The notes beneath the pieces were generated by a model. It was not told where the DNA came from. It did not search any database and saw only the letters and a program-made list of their open reading frames with translations. Of a DNA stretch of 64,000 nt, positions 50,465-59,500 are shown in pieces. The DNA comes from Seleniivibrio woodruffii (GTDB lineage: Bacteria; Chrysiogenota; Deferribacteres; Deferribacterales; Geovibrionaceae): assembly GCF_029267515.1 (NCBI RefSeq), contig NZ_JAJUIS010000008.1:1-64000 (forward strand), given 5' to 3'. Positions within the stretch are counted from its first letter, which is position 1, and each line of letters opens with the position of its first letter. Position numbers and translations under genes: made by a program.

Positions 50465-51394
50465 TTATGCTCCTTGAACTCTGTTCAGTATTCCCGATGC
50501 CCACGAAAGACCGACACCGAAACCGGAAATAAAAATAGTGTTAATATTTTTGTTATCAATAACTTTCTCAAGCATAACAGGGATGCTTGAGGACACTGTG
50601 TTGCCGTAGTCCTCAATATCAAAAACCACCTTCTCCGGAGAAAGACCAAGTTTTTTGCGGAGAGTATCAACGATGAATTTGCTGCCCTGATGAAACATGA
50701 AGCAATCCACATCCTCAGCCGATATTCCGTTTACCGCGAGAACCTTTTCAAAGTCCAAAGGAACGTATGCGGATGCAAAGTTGAATATCTCGAATCCGTC
50801 CATGAAAAGGACCCCGTCTCGGCAGATAAGGTTTTCATATTTTTTACCGATGGTACCGAACGACATTTTTCCGAGAGTGTAAACAGGGCTGTCGGTGAAC
50901 AGGGTGACGGCGGCGGCATCTCCGAAAAGGAGTGATGTGTTCTTGTCTTCAGGATCTATGACTCTGGAATACTGGTCGGATGTGAAAAGAAGTCCGGTTC
51001 TGAAACCGTTCTCCTCCATAAATGATTTAATTACTGACGCCCCGTATACAAATCCGGAGCAACCAAGCGATATGTCGAAACATGCACAGCTTTCAGGCAT
51101 GTCAAGTTTTCCGTGAACAACTGCGGATGTGTGAGGGATGTTGTAATCAGGATTTTGCGTAACAACGATAAGACAGTCCACTGCGTTTTTGTCTATTTTT
51201 ACCTTTTTATCGAGATTCTCATAGGCGAGTACACACATGTCAGAAGAAGAAATGCTCTTATCCACGACTCTTACGTTCTTTATACCAATCTTCTTCTCTA
51301 TAAAAGATTCGTTTATGGCAAATTTCTCCATCCTGTCGTAGTTGGATATTTTGTCAGGTGCGTAATATGAAGCGACATTTGTTATTCCTATCAC
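50465..51394 (-). CDS. KAS III (FabH)-like 3-oxoacyl-ACP synthase
   Basis: This thiolase-fold condensing enzyme is started at GTG 51394 (309 residues), because GAAGG lies 6 nt upstream and the protein then opens at the conserved VIGITNVASYYAPDK. A GTG 12 codons earlier is also open. The catalytic triad is complete: Cys in FDISLGCSGFVYGASVIKSF, His in CFMFHQGSKFIVDTL and Asn in YGNTVSSSIPVML. FabH joins acetyl-CoA with malonyl-ACP, so a four-carbon acetoacetyl-ACP product would suit the ketoreductase next door. It is the first gene of a four-gene unit with its own promoter. Confidence 0.92.
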   Translation of the reverse strand: MIGITNVASYYAPDKISNYDRMEKFAINESFIEKKIGIKNVRVVDKSISSSDMCVLAYENLDKKVKIDKNAVDCLIVVTQNPDYNIPHTSAVVHGKLDMPESCACFDISLGCSGFVYGASVIKSFMEENGFRTGLLFTSDQYSRVIDPEDKNTSLLFGDAAAVTLFTDSPVYTLGKMSFGTIGKKYENLICRDGVLFMDGFEIFNFASAYVPLDFEKVLAVNGISAEDVDCFMFHQGSKFIVDTLRKKLGLSPEKVVFDIEDYGNTVSSSIPVMLEKVIDNKNINTIFISGFGVGLSWASGILNRVQGA

Positions 51395-51433
51395 CGTATC
51401 ACCTTCTGAGAAATCAGTTATTCTACACACATA

Positions 51434-51462
51434 ATCTTACACTTTATCAGTTTCCCAATCAA
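51434..51462 (-). promoter_or_regulatory. Promoter of the KAS III-ACP-SDR-acyltransferase unit
   Basis: On the minus strand: TTGATT (51457-51462), 17-nt spacer, TAAGAT (51434-51439), about 40 nt before the GTG start. The rest of the 51395-51530 gap shows nothing else convincing. Confidence 0.6.
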
Positions 51463-51530
51463 GCATAATTGCTTTTAAACAGAAATATCCGCTTTGCTAT
51501 AAGCGAATTAACAAGAAATTAAGATTGATG

Positions 51531-52358
51531 TCAGAACCGTTCCAGAGCGGCTATGAGTCCGCCGTTTATTCTGCGGCGTTCGCCGTCGAATATCCAGCCC
51601 CATTTATTGAAATATTTGATGGCGGAGTTGATGTGTATCATCCTCTGGCGGAAATATTTGTATGAACCCCGTCCTCTGTGGTGGTATATGAAAACCGAAG
51701 GAACATAATAGCTGCCTGCGGTTTTATTGAAGCGTCTGGAAAAATCCACGTCTTCCATAAGGATGAAGAAACGCTCGTCAAAATATCCTGCTTTTTCCAG
51801 AGAAGTTTTGCGGATAAACATAAAGCAGCCGGAAAGATTTGCAACCCTGAGACTTTCAGCACTTTCATATGCGCGAAGCTCATATTTGCTGTCGTATCTT
51901 TCCACGACGTTTTCCGGCAGGTACTGGCTGAACATCCTCACAGCAAGATTAACAGGCGTTGGCAGCAGCTTTGCGGCATACTGGTTCTCACCGTTTGCAG
52001 AGAGCACCTTAGGCACGATGAGTCCTGCCTCCGGATGATGAGCCATATAATCCGCCAGCTTTGCCGGCACGTCGTTTTCAAAATATACGTCGGGATTGCA
52101 TATGATGTGGTAATCGGCAAGACTTTCGTATCTGTCTCTGAGGATAAGGTTGTGTCCTGCGCCGAAACCGACGTTTCGCTCGGTGTCGATAACCTCTATG
52201 CGTCCGCCATCCTCGTAATCAGGAAGGGGTAAACCGGAATTATTGACAATGTAGATTTTGGATATGCACTCACTGTTCAGCAGGCTTTTTACAGTTTCTG
52301 CAAAAACGTTAAGATCCGTATCATAATAGACTATCGAAACTGTAACTTTATATTCCAT
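51531..52358 (-). CDS. Rhamnosyltransferase-like family 2 glycosyltransferase
   Basis: This 275-residue GT-A enzyme has KVTVSIVYYDTDLNVFAETV, YIVNNSGLPLPDY, the family segment RNVGFGAGHNLILRDRY, the metal-binding DYHIICNPDVYFEND and the acceptor-side region LSGCFMFIRKTSLEKAGYFD with RFFILMEDVDFSRRF. These marks are typical of WbbL/RfbF-type transferases. The C-terminus (HRGRGSYKYFRQRMIHINSA) follows the group. It begins the polysaccharide cluster on the minus strand. Confidence 0.9.
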   Translation of the reverse strand: MEYKVTVSIVYYDTDLNVFAETVKSLLNSECISKIYIVNNSGLPLPDYEDGGRIEVIDTERNVGFGAGHNLILRDRYESLADYHIICNPDVYFENDVPAKLADYMAHHPEAGLIVPKVLSANGENQYAAKLLPTPVNLAVRMFSQYLPENVVERYDSKYELRAYESAESLRVANLSGCFMFIRKTSLEKAGYFDERFFILMEDVDFSRRFNKTAGSYYVPSVFIYHHRGRGSYKYFRQRMIHINSAIKYFNKWGWIFDGERRRINGGLIAALERF

Positions 52359-52387
52359 TAAACAACCCGCCGCAAAATAACTGTATA

Positions 52388-52415
52388 TATTTACGCATAT
52401 TCAGAATTTAATCAA
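52388..52415 (-). promoter_or_regulatory. Possible promoter of the first polysaccharide glycosyltransferase
   Basis: On the minus strand: TTGATT (52410-52415), 16-nt spacer, TAAATA (52388-52393), about 30 nt before the ATG. The surrounding 138-nt gap is AT-rich and shows nothing else. Confidence 0.4.
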
Positions 52416-52497
52416 CTTAAAATGACTCTTTTTGTTCGAAATTCACATCACCAGCCCCGAACACTTAACAAAGAATGTATCAGAGTAAAAAAGTTCA

Positions 52498-52965
52498 TCA
52501 GTTATTTGCAAGAAAATCAGTTATTTCTTTCCTTATGTTCTCAATAAGTTTAGGGATATTCGCCTCAACCTGCGGACTGAGAGTCATATCCATATCCACG
52601 GAAGCAGTCTGGATACCGTACAGCATAACCTCTGCCGGACGCACACCCATAAGCTGTGCCGTAGCCAGCATATCCTTCATCCCCATCTGGTGTGCGGAGA
52701 GTTTATTTTCAAAAACAGCGTCTATATCGTTTCCGTCAACACGGACAACGGTTCCGGCTTCCAGTCCGAAATCCACCGCATCGGCTATAACAAGCCTGTC
52801 CGCCCACTCTATGTATACCAGAAGATCTAGCCCAAGGGTTCCGCCGTCCATAACGCGCAGATTGTCCCTTTCCGGAAACTCTTTCATCAGTTCCTGTGCG
52901 GCAATGACCCCCGCTGCGTCGTCGTTCATAACAAGATTGCCTATTCCAAGCACAAGCAGCTTCAT
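52498..52965 (-). CDS. [NiFe]-hydrogenase maturation protease (HyaD/HybD family)
   Basis: This endopeptidase cleaves the C-terminus of a hydrogenase large subunit after nickel insertion. The 155 residues show the nickel-sensing Glu/Asp/His positions of the family: LVLGIGNLVMNDDAAGVIAA (here Asp15/Asp16), MDGGTLGLDLLVYIEWADRL, IADAVDFGLEAGTVVRVDGN (Asp) and NKLSAHQMGMKDMLATAQLM (His). No hydrogenase structural gene is adjacent; hypA and hypB lie 20 kb away on the same strand. It overlaps ispF by 4 nt. Confidence 0.93.
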   Translation of the reverse strand: MKLLVLGIGNLVMNDDAAGVIAAQELMKEFPERDNLRVMDGGTLGLDLLVYIEWADRLVIADAVDFGLEAGTVVRVDGNDIDAVFENKLSAHQMGMKDMLATAQLMGVRPAEVMLYGIQTASVDMDMTLSPQVEANIPKLIENIRKEITDFLANN

Positions 52966-53447
52966 GATTGCTCCTTAATAATTATGGCGGTAGCAAGGGC
53001 GGCTATGCCCTCCTCTCTGCCCGTAAAGCCCATTTTTTCGGTGGTAGTCGCCTTTACGGTGACATCCTGCACGTCTATCCCGATAACATCCGCAATTGTC
53101 TTGCGCATCAGAGGGATATGGGGTGCCATCTTAGGTTTCTGGGCGATTATCTCCGCATCAACATTTGATATCTCAAACCCCGCCTGCCGTATCATATCAA
53201 CGGCTTTAGCAAGGAGTATTTTCGAATCTATGCCTTTATACGCCATATCGCTGTCTGGGAAAAGATTCCCGATATCCCTGCCCAGCGCCGGACCGGCTAC
53301 CGCGTCCACTATGGCGTGTATAAGAACATCCGCGTCGCTGTGCCCGTCCAGTCCAAGGTCATAATCTATCTCAACACCGCCGATAACCAGCCTTCGCCCC
53401 CGCGCAAACCTGTGGGCATCGAAACCGATTCCGCTTTTAATCTTCAT
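52962..53447 (-). CDS. ispF: 2-C-methyl-D-erythritol 2,4-cyclodiphosphate synthase
   Basis: This is the fifth step of the MEP isoprenoid pathway. I start at the ATG at 53447 (161 residues), which gives the canonical opening MKIKSGIGFDAHRFARGRRL (zinc ligands Asp, His). VIGGVEIDYDLGLDGHSDAD, VAGPALGRDIGNLFPDSD and VKATTTEKMGFTGREEGIAA complete the family marks. No ispD is adjacent; the hydrogenase protease gene follows with a 4-nt overlap. Confidence 0.96.
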   Translation of the reverse strand: MKIKSGIGFDAHRFARGRRLVIGGVEIDYDLGLDGHSDADVLIHAIVDAVAGPALGRDIGNLFPDSDMAYKGIDSKILLAKAVDMIRQAGFEISNVDAEIIAQKPKMAPHIPLMRKTIADVIGIDVQDVTVKATTTEKMGFTGREEGIAALATAIIIKEQS

Positions 53448-53551
53448 TATTTTTCTCCTGTACCATTCTATACACTTTATTACCATTTTAAAACATTTTA
53501 TGTTGATTTAGCATTTCACATAGTTAATATTGGGAAATCGGGGGATAATTT

Positions 53552-55525
53552 ATGCACATACCGATTCTGACTGATATTACCATTATTTTTCTGTTTGCAG
53601 CCGGCGCTCTTTTCATTTGCGGAAAGCTGAAGATACCTGAGATCATGGGATATCTTCTCGCCGGGGTTCTTGTGGGTCCCAACGGTCTGGGGCTGATACA
53701 CGCCGTTAAACAGGTTGATATAATGGCGGAGATAGGCGTTGTGCTCCTGCTTTTCACCATAGGCATAGAGTTTTCCCTCTCCACGCTGCTTTCACTGAAG
53801 CGTCCCGCCCTGATAGGCGGCAGCTTACAGGTTGCGGCGTGCGTTGCGGCTTTCACAGGCGCCGCGTATCTGGGCGGATATCAGCTTAACACCGCCGCAG
53901 TGATAGGTATGATGGCTGCTGTTTCCGGTACGGCAATTATGCTTAAAGTGTTTGCGGCAAGGGGCGAGGTGGACTCGCTGTACGGACGCATATCCCTCGC
54001 CGTTTCGATATTTCAGGACATAGCGGTTATTCCCATGATGCTTCTGGTTCCTCTGCTTGCCGGACAGGGCGGCAATTTTTCCGATGTTGGCATAATCCTC
54101 GGCAAGGCGGTCGTCGTCGTCGTACTGCTGTTCGCATTTGCAAGGTTCCTCGTACCCAGACTCCTTTATCAGGTTGCGGCGACAAGAAGCCGAGAGCTGT
54201 TTATGATAACAGTGGTTCTCGTATGTCTGCTTGTTGCGTGGATGACCTCTAAAACAGGTCTTTCTCTTGCGCTTGGTGCTTTTCTCGCCGGAATAGTGGT
54301 GAGCGAATCAGGTTACGGTCAGCAGGCTCTGGGCGACGTTATACCATTTAAAGACGTTTTCGCAGGATTCTTCTTTGTTTCCATAGGTATGCTTCTTAAT
54401 CCCGAAGTTGTTATAAATAACCCGATAATGACCATATCAAGCCTGATACTGCTCATCCTCATCAAGTTCGCCGTAACAGGCTTTGTTGTGAATATAATAG
54501 GATACCCTGTGCGCACCTCCGTTCTGGCGGGCATGTCGCTGGCGCAGGTTAGCGAATTCTCATTCATTCTGGGCGCTGTGGGCGCATCATCCGGTCTGCT
54601 CACTTCTGAACAATACTCTTTTTTCATTGCAGTGACAGTGCTTTCAATGGCATCCACCCCATTCCTCATAATATCCGCACCTCACGTTGCGGAACTGATT
54701 GCCAGATTCCCTATGCCTCAGACATTCCGCGGAGGATACCTTTCCGAAGAGCAGAAAGAACCTGAGAAAGAGCTTATAGACCATATCATCATAGCCGGTT
54801 TCGGCATGAACGGACGCAACACTGCAAGAGCGGCAAGAGAGGCAGGTATCGAATATATCGTTATCGAGATGAACCCGGACACCGTGAGAAAAGAGAAGCA
54901 CAACGGTACACCCATCTTTTTCGGCGACGCTTCACAGACCGCCGTTCTGGAGCACGCCTGTCTGAAAACCGCCCGTGTGATGGTGATAACACTGCCGGAT
55001 CCTGTGGGTGTCCGCAAGATAGTGGAGACGGCAAGACGGGAAAATCCCACCATATATATTATCGCCAGAACCAGATACCTGACGGAGTTCACCGCGCTTA
55101 AAGCTCTGGGTGCAAACGAAGTCGTTGTTGAGGAATATGAAACATCCATCGAAACCTTTTCAAGGGTGCTCAAAAAATACAGAGTTCCACGCGAACAGAT
55201 AGAAGATCTCGCCAATAACATCAGAACTGAAATAATGGGCAAACCCGGAGAAATGATATCCGGCGGTCCGGACGACAACATGACCATAGCAAATATGAGT
55301 GTGAACAAGGTGACTGTTCCGGTCGGTTCCAATGCGGCTGGAAAAACCGTGCGGGAGGTGGATATCAGATTCCGCTATAAACTGAACCTGCTGGCTGTCA
55401 ACAGAGGTCTTGAGACCATATCCAACCCCGGCAGTGATTTCGTTCTTAACGAAAGAGACGAGCTGATACTTATGGGCGAAGAGACGGACGCAGATAATTT
55501 CAAACAGAATATCGGGCAGAGCTGA
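53552..55525 (+). CDS. Kef-type cation:proton antiporter with TrkA-N and TrkA-C domains
   Basis: This 657-residue inner-membrane protein of the CPA2 family exchanges K+ or Na+ for protons. Residues about 1-385 form 12-13 helices, with KIPEIMGYLLAGVLVGPNGL, GVVLLLFTIGIEFSLSTLLS, SIFQDIAVIPMMLL and ALGAFLAGIVVSESGYGQQA. A TrkA-N/RCK domain follows (DHIIIAGFGMNGRNTARAAR, TPIFFGDASQTAVLEHACLK), then a TrkA-C domain (NKVTVPVGSNAAGKTVREVD). The combination is that of KefB/YbaL-like proteins with nucleotide gating. A terminator is not obvious; the tandem repeat array follows the stop codon. Confidence 0.93.
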   Translation: MHIPILTDITIIFLFAAGALFICGKLKIPEIMGYLLAGVLVGPNGLGLIHAVKQVDIMAEIGVVLLLFTIGIEFSLSTLLSLKRPALIGGSLQVAACVAAFTGAAYLGGYQLNTAAVIGMMAAVSGTAIMLKVFAARGEVDSLYGRISLAVSIFQDIAVIPMMLLVPLLAGQGGNFSDVGIILGKAVVVVVLLFAFARFLVPRLLYQVAATRSRELFMITVVLVCLLVAWMTSKTGLSLALGAFLAGIVVSESGYGQQALGDVIPFKDVFAGFFFVSIGMLLNPEVVINNPIMTISSLILLILIKFAVTGFVVNIIGYPVRTSVLAGMSLAQVSEFSFILGAVGASSGLLTSEQYSFFIAVTVLSMASTPFLIISAPHVAELIARFPMPQTFRGGYLSEEQKEPEKELIDHIIIAGFGMNGRNTARAAREAGIEYIVIEMNPDTVRKEKHNGTPIFFGDASQTAVLEHACLKTARVMVITLPDPVGVRKIVETARRENPTIYIIARTRYLTEFTALKALGANEVVVEEYETSIETFSRVLKKYRVPREQIEDLANNIRTEIMGKPGEMISGGPDDNMTIANMSVNKVTVPVGSNAAGKTVREVDIRFRYKLNLLAVNRGLETISNPGSDFVLNERDELILMGEETDADNFKQNIGQS

Positions 55526-55527
55526 AA

Positions 55528-55810
55528 GAGCATTGACGTTTTTCCCCACAGACGAAAAAAACAAAGATTATAAGACTTCGCAGACTGAGTGAGCAGAGCG
55601 TGAGCGCAGGGAGGCTATTGCCGACTGGAGCGTTGGCGTTTTTTTCCACGGACGAAAAAAAACGAAGATTATAAGACTTCACGGATGAAGTCCGCGGAGC
55701 AAGCGAAGGATGCTTCAGCAGACTGAGTGAGCAGAGCGTGAGCGCAGGGAGGCTATTGCCGACTGGAGCGTTGGCGTTTTTTTCCACGGACGGGAAAAAA
55801 ACGAAGATTA
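55528..55810. repeat. Tandem repeat array between the antiporter gene and csrA
   Basis: Three head-to-tail units start at 55528, 55628 and 55766. The unit is GAGCRTTGRCGTTTTTYCCC-like, then ACRGACGAAAAAAACRAAGA, TTATAAGACTTC, CAGACTGAGTGAGCAGAGCG, TGAGCGCAGGGAGGCTATTG and CCGACTG. Unit 1 is 100 nt. Unit 2 is 138 nt because 38 nt (ACGGATGAAGTCCGCGGAGC...) are inserted. Unit 3 is a 45-nt partial copy that ends near the csrA stop codon. Sequence identity between units is very high, so the array is recent or kept uniform. Confidence 0.9.
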
Positions 55811-55812
55811 AA

Positions 55813-56043
55813 TTATGTATTGTGCTGTTTAAAGAAATCCACAAGAGAGACGAGGTTCTCTTTCTTAACCGCCTGAAGATTCTCCTCTTTGATAGCCTCG
55901 TAAACCTCCTTACGGTGAACACTCACATCTTTGGGCGCATCTATGCCTATCTTGACATTGCGCCCTGCGACCTCGACGATGGTTACTTCGATATTATCGC
56001 CGATGATTATGCTCTCGTTTATCTTCCTTGATAATACAAGCAT
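55813..56043 (-). CDS. csrA: Carbon storage/translational regulator CsrA
   Basis: CsrA is an RNA-binding dimer that blocks ribosome binding at GGA-containing leaders, including flagellin mRNA. The 76 residues begin with the canonical [40 protein letters not shown] (RNA-contact region) and [20 protein letters not shown]. The C-terminus is longer than the 61 residues in E. coli, as is usual in FliW-containing bacteria where it is part of the FliW interface. It lies 15 nt after fliW and is the last gene of the flagellar run. Confidence 0.98.
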   Translation of the reverse strand: MLVLSRKINESIIIGDNIEVTIVEVAGRNVKIGIDAPKDVSVHRKEVYEAIKEENLQAVKKENLVSLVDFFKQHNT

Positions 56044-56058
56044 GTGCCTTCCTGTGGT

Positions 56059-56529
56059 TTATTTATTGAACAGAGGAGTCTTAATCTGCCATTTATCTTC
56101 TTCCAGAATAACCTGCTTTGCAAGTTTTTTCTCAGTATTCATAACCATTGGCGCTCTCAGGTTCATAGTAGCGTTTTTAGGCTGGTCCGGAACAACGACG
56201 ATGCAGAACAGTTTCAGTTTGCTTTCGTCTTCGGCACCGAGAATTTTTAACTCGCGTTTGTTCATTTTGGGTGAGTATTCCTGAACAAAAAGCTCCGGCT
56301 CCACAAGGATGAAGCAGATATCCTTGTCCTGAACCGACTGGAACCAAAGGAAAGGATATGATTTTTCGTTCGAGATAAGAATAAAATCGTTAAGGTCGGG
56401 GAAGCCCAGCATCGGGGACGACAAAGTTATTATGTCATTCTCGGTGAAGGTGATTTCACCCAGTTTACCGGATACTATCTTTCTGGTTTCCATTGTATCC
56501 TCACATATATTGACAGAATTTGCACCCAT
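56059..56529 (-). CDS. fliW: Flagellar assembly factor FliW
   Basis: FliW binds CsrA and flagellin in turn, so that flagellin synthesis follows export. The 156 residues include SGKLGEITFTENDIITLSSP, MLGFPDLNDFILISNEKSYP, FLWFQSVQDKDICFILVEP and FCIVVVPDQPKNATMNLRAP, all family features. The ATG at 56529 has a good AAGGAG; a second ATG 11 codons later (56496) also has GAGG, and family members usually start there, so the first 11 residues are uncertain. It is placed between flgL and csrA. Confidence 0.95.
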   Translation of the reverse strand: MGANSVNICEDTMETRKIVSGKLGEITFTENDIITLSSPMLGFPDLNDFILISNEKSYPFLWFQSVQDKDICFILVEPELFVQEYSPKMNKRELKILGAEDESKLKLFCIVVVPDQPKNATMNLRAPMVMNTEKKLAKQVILEEDKWQIKTPLFNK

Positions 56530-56576
56530 GAAATTCTCCTTGGTTCAGTTATCATCTTATATTTAATCGGCACTTT

Positions 56577-59500
56577 TTACAGATAATCAAGCAGACTTAC
56601 ATTTAAAAGCAGCGATGTTGATTTCAACGCATACTGGTAAGCCGTTTCGGCAACGGTAAGATCTGCCGAAGCCTGTGTCTGGTCTATAAGTGTCGATCCT
56701 GTATATTTAGCTTTAAGCTCCTCAGTGGTGAGCTTGAGCGATTCATTAAACGTCATTGCCGATTCAGCCTTGCTTGTGCTGTTGCCGACAGTGGTCAGCG
56801 CGGCAAGAACCTGAGATTCAGCCTGCGCCAGAACGTCCAGCTCATACTCTATTCCCGAACCGACTGCCGCTGTGAAAGAATCAGTGGCATAAAGGTATCC
56901 GGCGTCATAGTATTGATAAACACCGTCAGCCACATAATATTTCTCTCCGGCGGTATCCATCGTATAGGTGTTTATAAGCTCTCCGCTGTCGCCTGTAACC
57001 TTCATGGTCACAGCGTCGCCTGCCTTCGCAAAGCCCATAGTGCTTTCGTAGTCTCCTGAAATAGAGCTGCCTGTTACACCGTTGAAAGAAAAGCCTATGC
57101 TGTCTGTTCCCACCATTTCAGCCTGAACTATGCCGCTTATACCGGCATCGGCAAGTTTTTCGTTGATGTTGGTTATCATATCTTCATAGGTCATGAAATT
57201 TTCCGCATCAACCTCGATGCTGACAGTTTTGTCGGTACCGTCATTATAAGAGAACGTCAGGGTTCTTTCCTGAGAGTTCTTTTCGCTGAGATCCATAGTG
57301 ACAGCCGTTCTGCTTGTGATGGTATCTGCACCGGCCTTGTTGTAAAAACCGAGAGAACCTGCCGCATCACCTGAAACTATAATATCGGATGTCGGACCGG
57401 AAAATGAAATTAATTCTCCTGCTGCCATGGATGCAGTGAGTCCGGTTGCACCCAACTGAGAGTTTATCTCGGCAATCAACGCGGCGTTGTCCGCATAGTC
57501 AACGTTCGGAACGGTTACTGTTGCAGTCTGCCATGCAGCACCATCGTAATAGTTAATATCCAGCGTCGCGGGATTATCCAGATTACTGAGTTGCAAAGTG
57601 GGTGAAATTTCCGCTGTGGCGGGTTTAAGGTCGTCCATACCCATCACATATGCGGAAAGCTCGTCGTTATAGTTGACGTCTATTTCCATAGCTCCGGAAT
57701 TTGTGTCGATACGGAGCTGACCGTTATCGTTATAGGCCCGCACGCCCAGTTTCTGCAGATCATAGTCAGAATTTATCTGCGCAACAAAGTCTTCCAGTTT
57801 GTCGTCGGAAGTTGCCGCAGAGGAGGAATAGTTCTTCGTAACCTTTCCGTCGTCTGTATTAATAACCAGTTCAAAGCCCACGGTACCGACGTTCAGGTCG
57901 TTGAAATTTGATGATGTCCACTCCTGTTTTTTCTGGAGATAGAAATCGCTTTGAGATTCCGAATACTGAACTTCGAAATTAAATATCTCGTTATAGTTGC
58001 CCCTGAACTCACCGTCAAGCGATGGAACGGCTGTTGAATTCAGTGTCTCTTTATTCCATGAGCTTGGAGCACCTATCCCCGAATCGGGGATGTTCATCTC
58101 AAGAGCGTAGTAAAGGTTTTCAAGGGACTTGAAAACGTTTACGTTTTCACCCTTTTCCGTAATGTTAAGGTCGCCGAAGCTGAGGTTCGAGTTTGCCGTC
58201 AGGTCGATTGAGAAAGTAGTCGTAACGGGCGTTGCCGAACCTGCTATGGAACCGAGCTGCATCTTCACGCCGTTTCCGATATCTATGTCTCCGCCGTCAT
58301 AGTTCGCCTTTAATATCGGGTTGGCGGAATTATCGTATATTACGTTTCCGAGCTTGTCGGTAACTTTCACAGTAATGTCTGTGGCGCCTACGTTTACCAC
58401 AACGTCCCAACTGTCGTCTTTTTTGGAACTGTAATACCCTGACAGCATGATATCCGATGAGTTTTTCGCATAACCGATACCGGAGTTGTGTTCATCAACA
58501 GCAAACGAGAGCTTGCTCGTTCCGCTTCTGAGGTCTTTAAGCTGCAGTTTGCCGTCAACTATGGATGCGTCCACGGCGTTTCCGTACAGGTTTTCAATAT
58601 ATGCCAGCATATCGCTGATATTCTTTTCGTTATCCACCGGATAGTCGCTTCCGCGCGGTGTATCGAACTGATAGTCTGCTCCGACCTTTGTGGCGAGGTT
58701 CGTTTCATCGGTGTATTCCGCGTTAATCAGTTCGAAGGTTATGTCATACTGACCGGGAGTCGCCGTGTCTGTTACGGTGCCGTACACATCGAAACCCAAC
58801 CCGTTGTCCAGCAAAGACTGATTAAGAGCTGACTGAATGTCTGCTGCAGAACCGGAAGCGGGTGTAAAGCCTATGGTCTGACCGTTAACGGTGACCTCGG
58901 TATATACGCCGCCTGTTATGGCAACGTCGTTGTGTGTTGTAGTAACCGGACCGACATAATTGTCATATGACAGTTCAAAAGTCGTATCCATGCCGTTTGC
59001 CGTAACCGGCAAAGCGTTGAATCCCAGCTTATTGTTCTGGGAACCTGTGACGGATATCTGAACGCCTTCGCCTGTTCTGTTTGAAACAAACATTATTCTG
59101 TCGCCGTCGCTGACAGCAGACATCTCACCGCCAAGTCCCTGATTTTCAAGGCTTCTGTTTATATCGAAGATAACTTCGTCCATGTCGGAATAACCTTTCT
59201 GCGCAAGGGTCACCTGGTAGTCTCTGTTGGCGTATCTGACAGTTATTGTTCTTTCCTCTTCGGAAGCGGTCGCCATATCAAGGTTCACGTTTGATGGAGC
59301 GGAAACTTTCGCAGTACCGATGGCGTATCCGTTGTGGTCCGTACCGGAAAAACTTATGGAATCAGCGGTACTTACGTTTGCACCATCAATCTGCGTGAAC
59401 TTGGTGGTGTTCGTTATACCTATTCCGTTAACGGTGTTCCTTGTGGTTCCCTTTGTGGTTCTGTAAGTCTCCATAAAGGTTTCCTGACCGTTGACGTTTA

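Noticed and set aside
55528-55810. Tandem repeats considered as a CRISPR array
   Set aside because: Repeats are 100 nt or longer, directly adjacent, with no short unique spacers of equal length and no cas genes.
55500-55922. 140-residue open frame on the minus strand across the tandem repeats
   Set aside because: It merely translates the repeat (NANAPVGNSLPALTLCSLSL appears twice) and runs into csrA in another frame. No ribosome-binding site or family match is seen.
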